In this document: positions 5,397 through 5,602 of the stretch, in pieces
Layout: each line of letters opens with the position of its first letter
Position numbering within the stretch: position 1 is the stretch's first letter
Origin: CAYJFD01 sp964369605
GTDB taxonomy: Bacteria > Bacteroidota > Bacteroidia > Bacteroidales > UBA932
Direction: 5' to 3'
Length of the DNA stretch: 5,602 bases
NCBI GenBank assembly: GCA_964369605.1
Contig: CAYJFD010000057.1
Span: 1-5,602 of the forward strand
The notes under the pieces: model-generated
The model's database searches: none
Told to the model about the DNA's origin: nothing
Seen by the model: only the letters and a program-made list of their open reading frames with translations
Made by a program: the position numbers and the translations under genes

Positions 5397-5602
5397 ATGA
5401 AAAAGTATTTAGTATTAACATTATTACTCACAGGTATCGCTTTTGGAATAACGACCATAAAAGCTCAAAGTAACGAAACTTTAAAGCCTGTAGAAAAGAG
5501 AGAACAGGTCTATCCAAAGGCGTTTTCGCATATTGGAATCACGGTTACAAATTTAGATGAGGCAGTAAAATTTTACCAAGAGGTTATGGGATGGTATGTG
5601 AT
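5397..5602 (+). CDS. Exported VOC-superfamily (glyoxalase-fold) protein, 5' part
   Basis: The first 68 codons are present and the gene runs off the right edge. Residues 1-24 form a Sec-type signal peptide (basic MKK, hydrophobic core LVLTLLLTGIAFGI, cleavage probably near KAQ), so the protein should be exported. From about residue 42 the start of a VOC domain is clear: FSHIGITVTNLDEAVKFYQE. His45 is at the position of the first metal ligand, and the following helix ends in the usual FY..V.GW pattern. VOC proteins include glyoxalase I, ring-cleavage dioxygenases, epimerases and antibiotic-binding proteins. The precise activity depends on sequence beyond the window. The divergent HxlR gene and shared promoter region suggest it is induced by the signal that HxlR senses. 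Confidence 0.85.
   Translation, partial: MKKYLVLTLLLTGIAFGITTIKAQSNETLKPVEKREQVYPKAFSHIGITVTNLDEAVKFYQEVMGWYV

Overview
The window looks like a piece of a Bacteroidales (Bacteroidota) chromosome. It is AT-rich. Several genes are preceded by the Bacteroidetes -7 promoter element (TAnnTTTG, often followed by C) and lack a clear Shine-Dalgarno site. The recognisable proteins (MATE transporter, AraC and HxlR regulators, an exported VOC protein, a membrane-anchored nitroreductase and an Rhs C-terminal zincin domain) are all types common in gut Bacteroidales. I cannot name a species from the sequence.

Layout. Positions 1-210 hold debris on the minus strand: an open frame running off the left edge, and a short piece resembling the N-terminus of an IS3-family transposase. 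On the minus strand at 246-1601 lie an intact anchored nitroreductase (246-890), a small reading frame broken by one base (954-1110), and a four-helix membrane protein (1110-1601) with its own promoter. The small frame overlaps the membrane protein's stop codon. From 1730 to about 2640 nothing is intact. This stretch holds a decayed minus-strand locus: the end of an Rhs/YD-repeat protein joined by a deletion to a zinc-peptidase-type C-terminal domain (HEYGH), followed by an unrecognised broken downstream gene.

From 2623 to the right end the genes are intact and form two divergent regulator/target pairs. An AraC-family regulator (2623-3450, minus) faces away from a MATE efflux transporter (3564-4925, plus). 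An HxlR-family regulator (4939-5304, minus) faces away from an exported VOC/glyoxalase-fold protein (5397 to the right edge, plus). The MATE and HxlR genes converge with 13 bases between them.

Together the intact genes suggest a small detoxification neighbourhood: efflux, nitro/quinone reduction, a glyoxalase-fold enzyme and a Cys-containing HxlR sensor. It sits beside a decayed Rhs and insertion-sequence region. The most interesting details are three. The HxlR/VOC promoters interlock almost exactly, so that each -33 box abuts the other's -7 box. The AraC gene appears to be transcribed almost leaderless. The small gene coupled to the membrane protein is opened fully by removing one base from an A4 run. 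I see no clearly new multi-gene system.
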